From Skeletonema tropicum (lineage: Eukaryota > Bacillariophyta > Thalassiosirophyceae > Thalassiosirales > Thalassiosiraceae), in contig CM074137.1 in NCBI GenBank assembly GCA_037178625.1, forward strand, positions 1,798,001 to 1,862,000: a DNA stretch of 64,000 nucleotides. Reading direction: 5' to 3'. The notes under the pieces were generated by a model. It ran no database searches. It saw only the letters and a list, made by a program, of their open reading frames with translations, and had not been told where the DNA came from. Position numbers and translations under genes: made by a program. The stretch's first letter is position 1. The number at the start of each line of letters is the position of its first letter. Shown here piece after piece: positions 22,404 through 32,189 of the stretch.

Positions 22404-23746
22404 ATGGTTGATGGACACTATATCTTTGATTTGCCTCTCTACAGTAATCTAGCATTCAGCTTAACGGTTGAAAGGGCGAAATATTTGGAGACGGAGCGTG
22501 TAGATGCTAATTCGGTTGCACAGTCACAGTCCATCGTCAAAAGTGTCGAAAACTACGACTCCGCCAATAGGTAGGCTTGCTGAATTCAACTTGAACCGAG
22601 TTGCTGTTGCAAGAGGTGGGGAGCACAATCAGGCCCGTTATGATGAGGGAACTTGGGATTCATACTTCCAAGCCCCCGATTTCGACTGGAATATCATCAA
22701 GCAGACTGAGCGTCAGTGTATGCTCGTGTTCTGTGACCTATTCTCTACCGGCTATGCCCATTCTGCTCACTTGCCGTCTTCTATCTATTTGGTGGTCTCC
22801 GCCGTGACAATGTTAGTGCTCTCAAAGCGCCCTACATCTTCCCCCACTTGAGAAATATGAAAAATGAAAGTGTTGCAACTAGAATGACAAAAATTCTCCG
22901 CAATAATATTGAGCACGAGCTCCGTCGGAAAACGTTGTTCACGTCACGATCGATGAGAAAGGGCAGCATGACCGAGTTCCGGTTACACCGCCCGAGATCT
23001 ATCTCACGAGGAGGAACTTGCTCGCAGTGGGCATACAATTCTACCCGCCAACACCTTTGGAGAAGACAATGCTTCTATGGGCATCAGAAGAGCATCCCAC
23101 CAAGAAGCAGAAGGCCACGGCAAGTACCCCTCCAGAATCAGAGACAGCCAATGCAGGTACCACCTAACAATCAGCCTACAATACCGTTGTGGCTAATGCC
23201 ATCAAATCTACAGGGAACAATAAGACTGGTGGTGTTACTGTCCTGACTGAGTTGGAGAGGTTTGTGGAAGTTGGCACCATTAGTAAAAAACAAAAGGATT
23301 TTCTTAGTGCCGGCAGTGTGGGGCTTGTTTCAAAGTCCATCCTCAATGATATATGAAGAATGATTTGATTATTGGACTCCCTGATTATAATTCCCTGGGG
23401 TCTGAAGGGGCTAGGTATTGCAGGGGAGTGACTGCTACTGCCATGGTCATCACTGCCGAGCAGTGGAAGGAGTTGTGCAATTTGGAGCCGACCGATCTCG
23501 ATAATGATATCAATTGCAGGTTGTCGACCTTGAAGTGCAAGCACAGCTTCATCAAAGCGACAAAAGAAGCAAGGCAACATCAAGTATTCACAGTCTTGCC
23601 GAGAGAATTCAAAAGTTATGAAGAAACGGAAAGACGATGGTATGAGTGATTTAGAGACTAAGAACAAAATTCTTCGTGAGATTGGAATTCAAAGTGGACA
23701 GCAATCACTCCGTGATGTATTTTCTCGGAGAAGTTCTAGTACGTAG
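22404..23746 (+). pseudogene. Recombinase-like gene remnant, array copy 5
   Basis: Differs by a 6-bp CACAGT duplication near 22519-22530 and point changes near 23003 and 23515. The non-LTR retrotransposon lies in this unit's spacer. Confidence 0.42.
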
Positions 23747-24273
23747 TTAATTGTTACTCCTATGTAATAGTTCAAAGTGGACAGCAATCACTCTGTGATA
23801 TTGCTTGCTGGACCTGGCTGTGGCACGTGTATTATTGCTCTAGTAATAGGATGGATATCTACGAGTACTTGAATTTACTTTACTTTGACTTCTAAGTACT
23901 CCCCCTCCATGCATGCATTCATTTCTATTCATTTCCCACTTGGGAAGTTTGGCAATCTCCGCTGCCGAGGGGCCAGTGGAACGGACAGCCTTGGCTTCAG
24001 TAACGGCATCATTGAAAGACTTTACACTTCTGAAAATGCAGCCAATGATGCATGACGAGTGAATATACGAATCATGATTCAGTCATGACCATGGCGCATA
24101 AACTAACAAAGTCACCAGAACTGCCAAGAGGAATTACTTGCAAACTCAACCAGGATGACCAATCACCTAGGCCTCTCCTTGATGCTGCTGCCCAATTTCG
24201 ATAGCTACATTTCCATCCTCTGCACCCAGCCCACTACACCACTTCCAACGACACAAACTGAAAGTAACACTGG

Positions 24274-24293
24274 TTGATCGCATCCACGATAAT
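24274..24293. repeat. Target site duplication, left copy (20 bp)
   Basis: TTGATCGCATCCACGATAAT directly precedes the retrotransposon and is repeated exactly at 31178-31197. Uninterrupted units contain it once (for example before CCAAGCGCTTG). Confidence 0.9.
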
Positions 24294-24409
24294 AATTTCC
24301 GCGTGGAATTATCGAACGTGTGGCCTTAGGATGGAAATAACAAAATAACAAAAAATATCAGATTCTACGTAGGAATTAGTAGTTCAGGGACATCGACCTC
24401 GCGCTGACG

Positions 24410-24826
24410 ATGGCGTTGAGATCTGCTATGGATTCCGTTTTTCAGCTCCAAGATGCTCTATTGACAGTGGGAGAACCAACCCCCTATCGTCTATATCGCC
24501 TTGTCTTGGTGTGGAGATCATCGTACAAATTTGAACTAAGCAATTATATCGCCGACAGCCGGAGGCGTGCCAAATTCAAATTTTGTCTTGTGCAATTGAA
24601 AAGCAAACAATCTATCACATCACAATTGATCCCAACAGAGCAATTGCTCTTTCTACTTTGGTGTAAATCATCTAAAACAGTCATCATATCAGCTGGAAGC
24701 TTCCTTTCCCGTATTTTCGACAAATGTGATTACAATGAATATGACCACGCTTCGGGTAATCGTCCTGGCCAAGATCCTCCTCCAGCCTTCGTGTCTGCGA
24801 TGGATCGAAGTCGGACGACTACATAA
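24410..24826 (+). CDS. LINE ORF1, 138 aa, unknown domain
   Basis: The ATG at 24410 is the first in the element. The product starts MALRSAMDSVFQLQDALLTV, is basic in the middle (ADSRRRAKFKF) and ends GQDPPPAFVSAMDRSRTTT. No RRM, zinc knuckle or coiled coil is visible, and it is short for a LINE ORF1. Family expectation is an RNA-binding chaperone. Its stop TAA (24824-24826) overlaps the next ATG as TAATG, a stop-restart arrangement. Confidence 0.55.
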   Translation: MALRSAMDSVFQLQDALLTVGEPTPYRLYRLVLVWRSSYKFELSNYIADSRRRAKFKFCLVQLKSKQSITSQLIPTEQLLFLLWCKSSKTVIISAGSFLSRIFDKCDYNEYDHASGNRPGQDPPPAFVSAMDRSRTTT

Positions 24827-26604
24827 TGAGCGTCAGTTCTGCGGCCTCTAGTATGAGTGTCTCTAGTGGTGAACGCAGTGACTTACACTCAGTTCCGTCA
24901 GGGTCTCCTCGGTATCATTCCCAATCCCGGGCAGGCGTGTGGCGGAACAAAAAGAAGCGATTTCTAGCAAAAGCACAACCCACCTATAAGGAACTCTTTT
25001 GGGCATCTAGAAAAGGAGGACAGAAAGAACATTCAAGTCCCCCTCTCCCATCGATTAATACTCGGAAGGCAGCAAAACGAGATGTTGACGATCAAGTGGA
25101 CTACTTGGAAGAAATGTTAGCGACACAAGATCGAGAGTCACATGGCCTTCCTCCTCCTCCGAAAACACATGATACCCTGCGTATCATTTTAAATAATGTT
25201 AATGGCCTGCAACTGTTCACTAAAGGAAGAGGAAATGAGAAGATAGGCAGGATAGAAACCACTCGGAAAAAGTTTCAGTCAGATATTTATTGCAGCGTTG
25301 AAAACTGTGTTCAATGGGACATGTCAACATCAGATCAGCAGTTTGATGACGTCTTTGGTATTGGGGAAGAACGCTATTGCAGTGTAGCCTACAATCGGAA
25401 CGATAGGCTGTCTGGCTCCGATGGTAGAACTCAACCTGGGGGGACCTCAATTCTAGCTACTGGCAGAACTTCCGGCTTTGCTTCTAAGAAAGGAATGGAC
25501 GATGATTCGTTAGGACAATGGTGCTATATGCGTCTTGGTACCGAAGCACACGCCACTTGGCTGATTTGTGCCTATAATCCTCCCTCTTCATCGAGATATG
25601 GTCGTCGAAACCAACGTCACCGCAACTACACCGTATACAGCCAACGACAGCGATACCTTCGGGGTAGAGGTTGTTTCACAGATCCATGCAAATACTTCAT
25701 TCAACAATTGGTCAAACAGCTATTATTATGGAAAAAGAAGGGTGACAATATCATTCTAGTTGGTGACTTCAATGAAGACGTATATCGAGACGGTCTAGCA
25801 ACGCGTCTGCAGGAGGAGGATTTGCAGATGTCATGTCAATTTCAACGTATCAATGGAGAACACCTACCGAACTCTCATGAATCTGGACGTAAACCTCTGA
25901 TGACAATGTTTGCTACCGAGGGGATTCTGTGTACAAATGCATATGCAGCTGCTCACGGCGCCCACGTTGGGGACCATCGTCTGTTGGTGTTTGATTTCCA
26001 TGCTCCATCGGTTTTAGGCACCCATCTTCCTCATATGCCACGCCCACAAGGGCGTGGGGTTCGGAGTAAAGTTCCCCGTCTACGGACGGCGTACAACAAG
26101 AGATTGAATGAACTGAATGAGCGGCACAATATGAGGCAACGACTGGATACTATTGCAAATTCCACAGCTCTCACCAAAGAAGAGAAACTCGTCCTCCTCA
26201 ATCGATGGGATGTGCAGGAAACGGAACATCAACGTTGTGCTGAACGGGAGTGTAATAGAGGTGGGAATCGGAATATTGACTTTTGTGAAGAAGTTTCTGT
26301 CGTTCTTCGGAAGCTACGATGTCTAAATAGAGTTATTCGCTTCAAGCAAGGGAAGGTACCTGACGGTCGGAATCTATTCAAACTATGCCGAGCGATAGAC
26401 GTTCCTGAACCTCGGGACATCACCATTGCCGAAGCACAGACGGAACGCTTCGCTTGCATAGAACTTCTTGAAGCCCTACGTGATGATGCGCCCATGCTGA
26501 GAAATCGTATGCTGCAAAAGAGATTGGCAGCAGCAAAGAAACGAGGGGATGACGAAGCAGCGGACGAAGTCAAGCGGATTTTGAAGAAGGAGGCGAGACA
26601 GTAG
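24826..26604 (+). CDS. LINE ORF2, endonuclease part, 592 aa
   Basis: The ATG at 24826 shares its A with the ORF1 stop. An N-terminal Ser/basic region (about 1-110) precedes an exonuclease-endonuclease-phosphatase domain. That domain has LNNVNGL (about 123), VENCVQWD (about 158), GGTSILATG (about 206), LICAYNPPS (about 246), ILVGDFNED (about 308) and the closing GDHRLLVFDF (about 385). Such domains nick the target DNA to prime reverse transcription. The C-terminal 200 residues are charged and helical. It ends at UAG (26602-26604), after which the same frame continues directly into the reverse transcriptase. Confidence 0.85.
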   Translation: MSVSSAASSMSVSSGERSDLHSVPSGSPRYHSQSRAGVWRNKKKRFLAKAQPTYKELFWASRKGGQKEHSSPPLPSINTRKAAKRDVDDQVDYLEEMLATQDRESHGLPPPPKTHDTLRIILNNVNGLQLFTKGRGNEKIGRIETTRKKFQSDIYCSVENCVQWDMSTSDQQFDDVFGIGEERYCSVAYNRNDRLSGSDGRTQPGGTSILATGRTSGFASKKGMDDDSLGQWCYMRLGTEAHATWLICAYNPPSSSRYGRRNQRHRNYTVYSQRQRYLRGRGCFTDPCKYFIQQLVKQLLLWKKKGDNIILVGDFNEDVYRDGLATRLQEEDLQMSCQFQRINGEHLPNSHESGRKPLMTMFATEGILCTNAYAAAHGAHVGDHRLLVFDFHAPSVLGTHLPHMPRPQGRGVRSKVPRLRTAYNKRLNELNERHNMRQRLDTIANSTALTKEEKLVLLNRWDVQETEHQRCAERECNRGGNRNIDFCEEVSVVLRKLRCLNRVIRFKQGKVPDGRNLFKLCRAIDVPEPRDITIAEAQTERFACIELLEALRDDAPMLRNRMLQKRLAAAKKRGDDEAADEVKRILKKEARQ

Positions 26605-29600
26605 AAATTCAAAACTCTGAAGTTGAAGATGGGGAAACCTCGGGCTTCACCGTTATGTGAAGTTATAGTGCCAGATGAAGATTTTCCGGAATTCTCCCCG
26701 CGGTACACAACACGTGGGGATGTTGAAACTGAAACTGGCAATCGTATTCGTGAGAGATACCAACTTGGGCATCGATCTATTCTTGCCTCAGAGCCTTTCC
26801 TGTCTGACATCGGCCACCTTGGAGATGGTCCAGCAGTTCAACAAATCCTTCATGGTACGTATGAGTTTCCTCCTGATACTCCTCCGGAAGTGGCGGCCTT
26901 GTTCCAAGAAGCAGCCTCCCTGTATCAAAAGACACAACATCTCGGCTTGGATCCTTACATAGAGGAAGAGGAGTTTCAATATTGGTGGAAGCATTGTCGA
27001 ATCGACACTCAATCGTCGTACTCCAATATACATTACGACCATTACGTCTGTGCAGCTTTCGACAAGGAACTCACCTCCCTCCAAGTAGCAAAACTGAATA
27101 CTGCGATTCGTCTTGGTTGGCCACTTAAACGATGGTTACATACAGTGATAGTTTTACTGCAGAAAGAAATGGGTACTGTCTTCATCAATAAACTTCGAGC
27201 CATCTGTCTTTTTGAGGCTGATTTCAATTACGTCCTGAAGGTTATCTTTGCTCAACGTATGATGAGGAATCTGAATCGTGAGAATCTACTACCTTTGGAA
27301 CAACATGCGAAAGCCTTCTCTGGAGCCAAGAATGCTACCATGAACCGAATACTTTATCAGGATATTCATCGCACCCTGCATTGGCCTTATGCAGTGGCTT
27401 CAGTAGATCTTGGGGACTGTTATGATGCGCTGTACCACGGGTGGTCATCCATTTCACTGCTAGCAGCGGGAGTGCCAAACTCTCAGGTCAAAATGATGCT
27501 GGTCGCTCTGCAATGTATGGGATGGCATTTGAGGACAGGATTCGGTTTGTCTGACTCTCCCTTTCAAGGTTCTGATGATAAGCCAATGATGGGAATGGGA
27601 CAAGGTAGTAGTGCTGCGGCGCCATCATTTTCCGTCACATCACTGTTACAGACGAATGCATACCGTCGAATGGGACATTGTCAGCCGATTTATTCCTCTT
27701 GGACAGGTCTTCTTCTCATGCTGGCTGCCATCATTTATGTAGACGACACTGATCTCCTCGTTAGATCCAAACGTCGTCGACTATCAGATACTGAGTTCTT
27801 CAATCAAATTCAAGCAGCGATCACATGTTGGGGTTTTATCATCATGGCAACGGGTGGACATTGCAAACAAGCAAAATGTAAAGTGTCGGTAGTTTCATAT
27901 GGATACAAGAATGGACGTGCATACATCAAACCTCACCGAGATCTCCCCCAAACGGCATTGGTAATTCCACAACATAATGGCCCATCGCTTCCCATTGCAC
28001 ACATCCCGCCCGATCAAGCTTGTGAAGCCCTAGGAACCTTCGTCGCAGCGGATGGAAATCAAAGGACACAATTGGACGAAATGAAAAAGAAAGGTCTTTC
28101 TTGGGCAGATCAACTATCCTCGGCGCATCTCCCTCCAGCTGACGGATTTCTCAGTCTCAATATCCATCTCAAACCTCGTCTCTGTTGGAATCTAGTCACT
28201 GTATGTGAATCTCCGAAGGTTGTCGATAAAGCACTGTCAAAAGTATTCTTCCAAGCACTTCCATATCTACGAGTGAATCGAAACATTCGTACTGAATTTC
28301 GGCACCTCCCAGTGAAATATCAAGGTCTGGGTATCTTTGATGTTAATGTTGAGCGCCTTGGCTTGAAAATCTTTTGGATTCAACGATACTGGGGTGACTC
28401 AGGTTTAGAAGGCCAACTCCTGCTCTATTCTTTTGAAGCGTTTAGCATTGATCTGGGCCTCGACGGGAATCCCTTCCAGTACTCCTTTGAACGTTATGGC
28501 TATCTTGTTGAATCATCATCTTGGTGGAAGGATCTGTGGGAATTGCTGGCACATTTCGGAATTCGTCTTGATTTGGACAAAACTATCACCTTTCAACCAT
28601 TTCGATTGGGTGACAAATCTGTGATGCGATGGTTCATAGAATCCAACCACTTTTCGAAACAGCAACTCGTCCGCCTCAATCGAGTTCGGAAGAGAAAATG
28701 CATCTTTTTTCTCTCCGAATTACTTCTTTGTGATGGGCAAAAGGTGAACGTTCTACTTCTTGATGGATCGGAAGGCTTCTCCAGAAAGAAAACGTATCCA
28801 TTTGAGAAACCTACTGGAGCCGATGTCACTCTGTGGAGAACTGCAATTCGAACATTAACTTCACCTACATATCGCCTTCCTACCAGCCTTGGTTTTCTAC
28901 GTTGCCTGGACCCCAATATTGATTGGTTTTGGAACGAGCAGGATAATCTCATTGTGAGGTACAATTGGAACGAAGATGGAAATATACGTGCGTATGATCA
29001 TTTTATTCCGTCGGATGGGGGTACAGCACGACGTCCTCAGTACATTTGGCATTATAGCTCCCACCTCCGACCCAACAATCTTACTCACGCAGCGAGTGTG
29101 CGTATCGTGGATGAGACTACGGTTAGCCTTATTTGCTCTACTTATCTTCCACCACCTCCTCCGACTCCATCTTCCATCTTGGCCGTATTGCAGTCATGGG
29201 GAAACAACAGTCTATGGGAAGATCTGCAAATAGACGGTGATGGCTCATGGCTAATAGAGGCACTCATGCAAGGCACCGTGGAAGGTGCCGCAGACGGTTC
29301 ATTCATGAAGGATATCAGCACTGACGTTTGCTCTGCGGCCTTTATGTTAATATGCACTGTTTCTAACCGGAAAATGGTTGGCACGTGGGCAGAGGAATCT
29401 CCATTCGCAGGAAACTATCGGGGAGAAATCTTTGGGGGAATGGCACTAGCATTGCTCCTTCGGGCTGCTTCTACGTTGCTTCCAGCAAATAGCGAAATAG
29501 TATCTCCAGTGAAGCTTTGGTTTGACAACTCCGGCGTCATTCATCATGGTAATAAACCGCATTTGGATCTTGTGGAAAATCAGACTCAAACAGATGTCCT

Positions 29601-29610
29601 CTCTCTCTCT
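26605..29610 (+). CDS. LINE ORF2, reverse transcriptase and RNase H part
   Basis: In frame with the endonuclease across the UAG; the first ATG is at 26623. Reverse transcriptase motifs, in residues from 26623: KLRAICLFEADFNYVLK (about 190), motif A VASVDLGDCYDAL (about 258), motif B GMGQGSSAAAPSF (about 324) and catalytic YVDDTDLLV (about 370). A thumb-like region follows, with QACEALGTFVAADG. RNase H: the Asp is in GAADGSFMKD (about 888), the Glu in YRGEIFGGMA (about 934) and the Asp in LWFDNSGVIHH (about 965). The final RNase H segment is in another frame beyond a (CT)6 run at 29599-29610. The track frame continues to 29853 only as out-of-frame sequence. Confidence 0.85.
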
Positions 29611-31007
29611 TCAAGAAATATCTCCGAGGAATTCCATTCCCCATCTCCTTTGAAAAAGTGGAATCTCACGTGGATGACTATCGGCATGTTTCGACCTACA
29701 CACGTCAAGAGATCTGGAATATCGAGATGGATAGACTTGCAAAGCAAGCCTTGCTTCACGCCTTGGAAACCAACACTTTCATTACATCCCCCTTTCCATT
29801 TGAGCATGTTCGGGCATATAATGGGTTTGGAAAAATTAGTGGCTCTCCGATAGCAGCAATTTACGACTGGCACGGATATACCTCCGCTAAACATCTCTTT
29901 GAATCCCGAGATATAGTGTCATCCCAACATTTTGATCTGATTTTCTGGGAAGGTATGGACAAAGCAGTGAAGAATTTCCCTTCCATGTTTACTGGCTGGA
30001 TAGCGAAACATGTATCACACTTTTGTGGTACCAACAGACAACTCTCGAAGATGGATAGCTCTGTTCAGAATATCTGCCCCAGCTGTGGCCGTCTCAATGA
30101 AAGTACCTCACACATTACAAGATGTAGTGATCCGGGTCGTCTAGCGAGCCTTCGAGCAGCAGTGGAGGACCTCAGCGACTGGATGGAAGATAACGATACG
30201 GATCCTTACTTACAACATTTTATTGAAGAGTATCTCCTTGGACACGGTGAATTGGACATGTACGATGTTATCGATGGACACCCTGAGCATATTGAATTTG
30301 CAGAAATACACGACACCCTTGGATGGGATAATTTTGTGGAGGGTCGCATCAGTAGGCGTCTGGTTCACCTACAAGCACAGTATCTATCCACAATTCATAC
30401 TTTCGTTCAACCTTCGACTTGGGCCAGTGGACTTATGCGACAGCTTCTCCTTCTGACACATCAACAATGGATTTATCGTAATTGTACAGTGCATTACAAA
30501 GCAGATGGTAGATCCCTTCCTCAACACAAACAAATTCTTCAGAAAGTCACCCAACTACTCAACACCGATGAAGATGAGCTCCTGCCTGAGGATAGGAGTC
30601 TATTGCACATTGACTTTGCTCAATTGGCTGACGGACCAACTATAGATCAGGAAAGATGGATCGCTGGTATGGAAGCAGCTATTGTCGCTCGTAGGGTACA
30701 TCGTGCTAGACGAAGTCGGCGTGCACGGCTCCCCAACTTGCGAATCAGACGGCGGTCAAATACTTCTGCTTCAGACGCCTATTCCACCAATGCAGACGAA
30801 ACAGATATCGATGTTGGATCGGATGACAACGGTGATGATAATGATGATGGAGATGGCTCCTCCTCTCGAGTAGAGTCCGATAGCAGTCGTGAGGAATCTT
30901 CTCCAGCTCCAGTGCTTCGATCTCGACACTATATCACATCATACTTTCCACCTCGCAGGGACTCAGAAGGTAGTATTCGTTTTCGACGTAGACGACGACG
31001 ATCATAA
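29610..31007 (+). CDS. LINE ORF2, end of RNase H and zinc-finger tail (shifted frame)
   Basis: Picks up right after the CT run with FKKYLRG, then FEKVESHVDDYRH and NIEMDRLAKQA, matching the His and last Asp region of RNase H. A CPSCGRLNESTSHITRC motif near 30076 has the C-x2-C-x8-H-x3-C spacing common at LINE C-termini. A helical region follows, with HQQWIYRNCTVHY. The tail is Asp-rich, then Arg-rich, to TAA 31005-31007. The first ATG in this frame (29658) falls inside RNase H, so it is not an independent gene. Confidence 0.8.
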   Translation, partial: FKKYLRGIPFPISFEKVESHVDDYRHVSTYTRQEIWNIEMDRLAKQALLHALETNTFITSPFPFEHVRAYNGFGKISGSPIAAIYDWHGYTSAKHLFESRDIVSSQHFDLIFWEGMDKAVKNFPSMFTGWIAKHVSHFCGTNRQLSKMDSSVQNICPSCGRLNESTSHITRCSDPGRLASLRAAVEDLSDWMEDNDTDPYLQHFIEEYLLGHGELDMYDVIDGHPEHIEFAEIHDTLGWDNFVEGRISRRLVHLQAQYLSTIHTFVQPSTWASGLMRQLLLLTHQQWIYRNCTVHYKADGRSLPQHKQILQKVTQLLNTDEDELLPEDRSLLHIDFAQLADGPTIDQERWIAGMEAAIVARRVHRARRSRRARLPNLRIRRRSNTSASDAYSTNADETDIDVGSDDNGDDNDDGDGSSSRVESDSSREESSPAPVLRSRHYITSYFPPRRDSEGSIRFRRRRRRS

Positions 31008-31177
31008 TATGATTGAATGAGTTGTGTCAAAAATGACCAAATTCCCCAGGAAGCCTCACTGAGGCTTCTTGGATGATGGTATGACTACCATTGCGGTTTC
31101 CAGGAGCCTAAGAAACACAAAAGTGATGTGTACTTGTCTAGATTATAGAGAGTAATTTTCTAACAAAGCTTTAAGCT
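31008..31177 (+). other. LINE 3' UTR with two stem-loops
   Basis: 31050-31068 is GAAGCCTCA-C-TGAGGCTTC, perfect 9-bp complementarity. Just downstream, ATGGTA-TGAC-TACCAT (about 31076-31091) is a second hairpin. The element ends AAGCTTTAAGCTT. In stringent-type LINEs a 3' stem-loop is recognised by the element's own reverse transcriptase; that role is inferred here. Confidence 0.6.
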
Positions 31178-31197
31178 TTGATCGCATCCACGATAAT
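31178..31197. repeat. Target site duplication, right copy (20 bp)
   Basis: Identical to 24274-24293 and continuous with the unit sequence CCAAGCGCTTG. A perfect duplication indicates a young insertion. Confidence 0.9.
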
Positions 31198-31839
31198 CCA
31201 AGCGCTTGCAGTCGCCACCTTCCACCTTCCGTATCGAGTCGGATTCTACTGGTAATCCTGCAGAACAACGGTATTGTCATGTCGAGAGAGTCCCAATGCA
31301 AGTTGACCAATTGTTATTTTGGAAAATATGAATCCCAATTTGTTGCCCACTAGATAACTAGCCATAATGACTTGGCACTTCCTTCTGCGGTAAGAAGATC
31401 AAAGATAAACTAGTCACAGCATTTATTGAATGTCCCAAAACGCTTCCTTGAGTTCATTGGCGCTTCCACATAATGCAGATCTTTCCATCCTTACTATACA
31501 GCCCGTCACGTAAATCGATGCTTGGGATGGCAGTTACGTTATGAGTTATGAGGCAAGACGATGATAAAATTGCAGTGTTGATGAGGATGACGGATGTAAT
31601 GTGTATTTGCCCCGCCCGCCTGGTTCTGGTTGAATCTCCAGCCCTCCTCCTCCATTGTTGATTCATTCCATCAGCACTCTGTTTTTGAGAGTCATTGCTA
31701 TCAGCGGCAGAATGAATGTCCACCGTCCACCCTCAGTTGCCTCTCTTATGAGACAATGATACAACGTTGTGTGATGCTACATCGCATTATCGCTCGGTGC
31801 TCGGTGCCTATGGTACCTGTGCTGCTGTGTTTCCATATT

Positions 31840-31947
31840 CCCGTTTCTGCCCAAACTTGTCCCGTTTCTGCCCAAACTTGTCCCGTTTCTGCCCAAACTT
31901 GTCCCGTTTCTGCCCAAACTTGTCCCGTTTCTGCCCAAACTTGTCCC
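31840..31947. repeat. 21-bp minisatellite, 5 copies (expanded unit)
   Basis: Five perfect copies of the 21-bp unit plus CCC. This is the only expanded allele in the window. Confidence 0.95.
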
Positions 31948-32189
31948 AGGTTGATATCTCATGCACGCTCATGATGATTTAATAGGTTGAAGATCCAAGC
32001 GACGCATTCTTTCGCAGTCCATGGCAGGTAGTCGCTCGATTTATTGGCCTGTAGAAGTAATTGGGCGCCATAATAGTACTGGAAATCACGTGTGGTGTGG
32101 GTGGCACGTCGGCAGGGTGTGACATGCCGCCGAGACCTAGCGACAAAAGGAGCTTGTATGGCAGGATGGCAGGAGATAATATATCTACA

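Larger units (their letters stand above)
11333..24293. repeat. Tandem array of a ~2.83-kb unit, left block (about 4.6 units)
   Basis: The same landmark recurs at 11537, 14357, 17189, 20017 and 22848, so periods are 2820, 2832, 2828 and 2831 bp. Units differ by a handful of substitutions and short indels. Each has about 1.34 kb of gene remains and about 1.48 kb of spacer with no recognised coding content. The spacer includes a 21-bp minisatellite (CCCGTTTCTG...; 3 copies at 13612, 16443, 19271, 22096), a TCGGTGC microrepeat of 2 or 3 copies, and the palindrome GAATCATGATTC. The left end is lost in the gap; the right end is interrupted by a retrotransposon. Confidence 0.95.
24294..31177 (+). 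mobile_element. Full-length non-LTR (LINE-type) retrotransposon, 6.88 kb
   Basis: Bounded by a 20-bp target site duplication inside an array unit. Order: 116-bp 5' UTR, ORF1, endonuclease, reverse transcriptase, RNase H, zinc finger, 170-bp 3' UTR. The 5' end forms an imperfect hairpin (AATTTCC-GCGT-GGAATT, 24294-24310). There is no poly-A tail; the 3' end is a short AAGCTTT repeat. The pol frame is interrupted by one UAG and one frameshift. The clade cannot be assigned by eye. Confidence 0.9.

Noticed and set aside
29586..29894. Minus-strand ORFs inside the LINE and host genes
   Set aside because: They overlap strongly supported plus-strand domains and show no family features.
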